Under the pieces are notes generated by a model that had not been told where the DNA came from, made no database searches, and saw only the letters and a list, made by a program, of their open reading frames with translations. From the NCBI GenBank assembly GCA_945905925.1, contig CAMDQN010000001.1, forward strand, positions 62,001-126,000: DNA of 64,000 bases, read 5' to 3'. The position numbers and the translations under genes were made by a program. The stretch is from Singulisphaera sp. GP187. Lineage in GTDB: Bacteria > Planctomycetota > Planctomycetia > Gemmatales > Gemmataceae. Of the stretch, positions 62,799-64,000 are shown piece after piece (within the stretch, counting starts at the first letter, position 1; every line of letters begins with the position of its first letter).

Positions 62799-62814
62799 CA
62801 TTCCACGTGGAACA
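62799..62814. promoter_or_regulatory. Candidate parS-like palindrome
   Basis: The 16-mer CATTCCACGTGGAACA contains the perfect 12-bp palindrome TTCCACGTGGAA. It matches 14 of 16 positions of the parS variant TGTTCCACGTGGAACA and shares the CACGTG core of ParB sites. It lies upstream of the NHL gene, outside any supported coding sequence. A single site is weak evidence, and no parA or parB is in the window. Confidence 0.35.
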
Positions 62815-62822
62815 TTTTACAA

Positions 62823-62870
62823 TTCGCGCCCTTCGCGGGGTGGGCGTCACTGCTTGCCAAGCACCTACTC
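62823..62870. repeat. Degenerate repeat remnant
   Basis: On the minus strand GAGTAGGTGCTTGGCAAGC resembles the family A terminus TAGGTGCCGCTTGCC. It is followed by a short stem CGCCC...GGGCG. It includes the TAG stop of the short CxxCH peptide, the same arrangement seen at the intact family A copies. Confidence 0.5.
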
Positions 62871-63032
62871 GCCGTGACACCGGACGCAATTCGCGTTGCG
62901 CAGCGGCGGAATCTCTTTCGGGAACGACGGAGTTGGTGAATCGGACGCGAATGCGGAACCGCTCGTGAGGAGTAACGTCAAGAGCCAGACCGAAAAGCAG
63001 ACACGGTGCACTGGCGACCTCGACGCGAGCAC
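62865..63032 (-). CDS. Short secreted CxxCH peptide, possibly a truncated cytochrome
   Basis: A 55-codon frame starting at GTG 63032 (or GTG 63011). A hydrophobic stretch VCFSVWLLTLLLTSG followed by SAFAS reads as a signal peptide with cleavage after SAFA. The mature part is about 26 residues: SDSPTPSFPKE, then IPPLRNANCVRCHGE and stop. CVRCH at 49-53 is a complete c-type haem motif, and NANCVRCHG resembles the start of planctomycete cytochrome domains. The stop follows two codons later inside a repeat remnant, so this looks like a cytochrome gene cut short by a repeat, or a real haem peptide. It lies 18 bp behind the hydratase gene. Confidence 0.5.
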   Translation of the reverse strand: MLASRSPVHRVCFSVWLLTLLLTSGSAFASDSPTPSFPKEIPPLRNANCVRCHGE

Positions 63033-63050
63033 AACGGGAGCTGCTGCAAG

Positions 63051-63842
63051 TCAGCGCGGTGTGAACGACAGTTCGACCCGACCGAGGGCGCCGAATTCGG
63101 CGGTGAGATGATCGCCGGGTTCCGCGAGGTAGATGCCGGTCGTGACACCGGTCGTCACCCGATCACCGCGAGACAACCGGCGTCCGAACTTTGGCAGTTC
63201 GTTCGCTAGCCACGCGACGACATTCAGCGGGTTGCCGAGCACAGCCGCGCCTGAACCAGCGAACGTCTTCTCGCCGTTTACGACAAGTGAAACCGGGTGG
63301 CTTGCGAAGTCGATGGTACGCCAACCGGAATACGGTTTGCCCGCGACCCACGCGCCGTGAATCGCGTTGTCGGCGAGCAGCGACGGCGCGCCGACTGTCT
63401 TCCAGTCGTGATACCGGTGATCGACGACTTCGATCGAGGGCATCGCGGTCCCGATGAACTCGCGAATCGAACCGGCCGTGTAGATCGCACCGGTGGGCAC
63501 ATCTTCGGCCATCTCAAACCCGAATTCGGATTCGACACAGCGAACGGTGAAGTTCGCGCACGGGAGTGTTGCCGGACTGCGGTGTGTCGAGTGCGAAAGG
63601 AGCACGCCGAAGAACGGGCCGTCAACGCCGAGCGCCTTCTGGGCGAGTTCGCTAGTGCAGGCGATCTTGTACCCGAGAGGCTGCGCCCCGAACTGATCCA
63701 ACAGGTTCTGCACGAGGCGCTGTTGAACTTGATATCCCTCCGCGAGCGACCGCGGCACGATGTCCGCAGGCAGAGCCGCGACTTGCTGTCGCGTTTGTCG
63801 TAGGTCGAAGAGGTATTCACACGCCGCGCTGACCCGATCCAT
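63051..63842 (-). CDS. 2-keto-4-pentenoate hydratase/fumarylacetoacetase-fold enzyme
   Basis: A 263-residue MhpD/FAH-like enzyme. GYKIACTSELAQKALGVDGP (57-76) with Lys59 and the metal-binding Glu104-x-Glu106 in VESEFGFEMAEDVP are the family signature; SLVVNGEKTFAGSGAAVLGNPL and PKFGRRLSRGDRVTTGV are typical of 2-oxopent-4-enoate hydratase and 4-oxalocrotonate decarboxylase. It probably hydrates or decarboxylates a 2-keto acid with Mg or Mn. The complete catabolic pathway is not present nearby, so the natural substrate is unclear. The start at 63842 gives the family's usual length. The 158 bp from here to the window end hold nothing I can identify. Confidence 0.88.
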   Translation of the reverse strand: MDRVSAACEYLFDLRQTRQQVAALPADIVPRSLAEGYQVQQRLVQNLLDQFGAQPLGYKIACTSELAQKALGVDGPFFGVLLSHSTHRSPATLPCANFTVRCVESEFGFEMAEDVPTGAIYTAGSIREFIGTAMPSIEVVDHRYHDWKTVGAPSLLADNAIHGAWVAGKPYSGWRTIDFASHPVSLVVNGEKTFAGSGAAVLGNPLNVVAWLANELPKFGRRLSRGDRVTTGVTTGIYLAEPGDHLTAEFGALGRVELSFTPR

Positions 63843-64000
63843 TTGCGCCGTCTCCGCACGATAATTGCCGGGGCTGATTTAGCAGCAGACTAGAAGGTAC
63901 AGGGGAGGGAGTCAAACCGGATGGAGCCTTCAAAGTAGCAGTCACCTGCCGTGTGCCGTCGCGACGCGGTGCCGATACCACCAAGCGGATTCGGCGTGTG

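Noticed and set aside
63032-63053. Stop-codon readthrough from the hydratase into the CxxCH peptide (same frame)
   Set aside because: The shared frame has a one-in-three chance, the peptide has its own GTG start and signal peptide, and there is no readthrough context.
1-64000. tRNA, rRNA or riboswitch genes
   Set aside because: I scanned the intergenic gaps by eye and found no cloverleaf, rRNA core or known aptamer pattern; most gaps are short and filled with inverted repeats.

Overview
The window reads as chromosomal DNA of a planctomycete, most likely of the Gemmata group. The DNA is GC-rich with dense codirectional gene runs. It carries families typical of or largely confined to Planctomycetota: a DUF1559 pilin-like protein with its small lipoprotein partner, DUF1501 and DUF1552 proteins, a large DUF1587/1592/1588/1585 c-type protein, a BBP7 outer-membrane barrel, DUF1080, DUF4159, Cys-type sulfatases and a secreted quinoprotein-like propeller. 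I see no tRNA, rRNA, CRISPR array, phage or transposase gene.

Layout. 1-3987 (minus): an envelope glycan or lipid operon (flippase-like protein, GT2 glycosyltransferase, PMT-like membrane protein, MBL hydrolase running off the edge). 4150-13716 (plus): an S1-domain RNA-binding protein, the MoxR / DUF58 / transglutaminase trio, isochorismatase, an AGT-type aminotransferase, a nucleotidyltransferase-fold protein and a DUF6159 membrane protein. 13759-18038: BBP7 barrel (minus), hemB, DUF1559 protein and lipoprotein. 18347-31819 (plus): rtcA, then a seven-gene cluster of radical-SAM protein, two unknown proteins, a soluble FtsH-like AAA+ zinc peptidase, a small possibly beta-grasp protein and two paralogous proteins of about 1150 residues. 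31971-43437: secreted and c-type proteins. 43730-45592 (minus): hemE and ubiE/menG. 45686-50471: scramblase-like, M24 peptidase, DUF1080, DUF1501 and tyrA. 50455-56055: a PurS-PurL fusion, then a cyclase-fold/double-DUF4159 protein. 56139-63842: a 33-bp-repeat protein, Ldh-type dehydrogenase, epimerase, Ser/Thr kinase, zinc dehydrogenase, NHL protein, hydratase and a short CxxCH peptide.

The best candidate for an unusual system is the FtsH-like cluster at 19476-31819. It recalls the FtsH-based ternary NTPase conflict systems described from comparative genomics by Aravind and colleagues (from memory, not searched), but no vWA or MoxR partner is adjacent. Almost every gap in it holds a different inverted repeat.

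The second theme is a dense population of palindromic elements in several families. They sit in short gaps between genes, in some cases supplying the TAG stop of the upstream gene, and in three places they lie inside reading frames (GT2, PurL, DUF1501).
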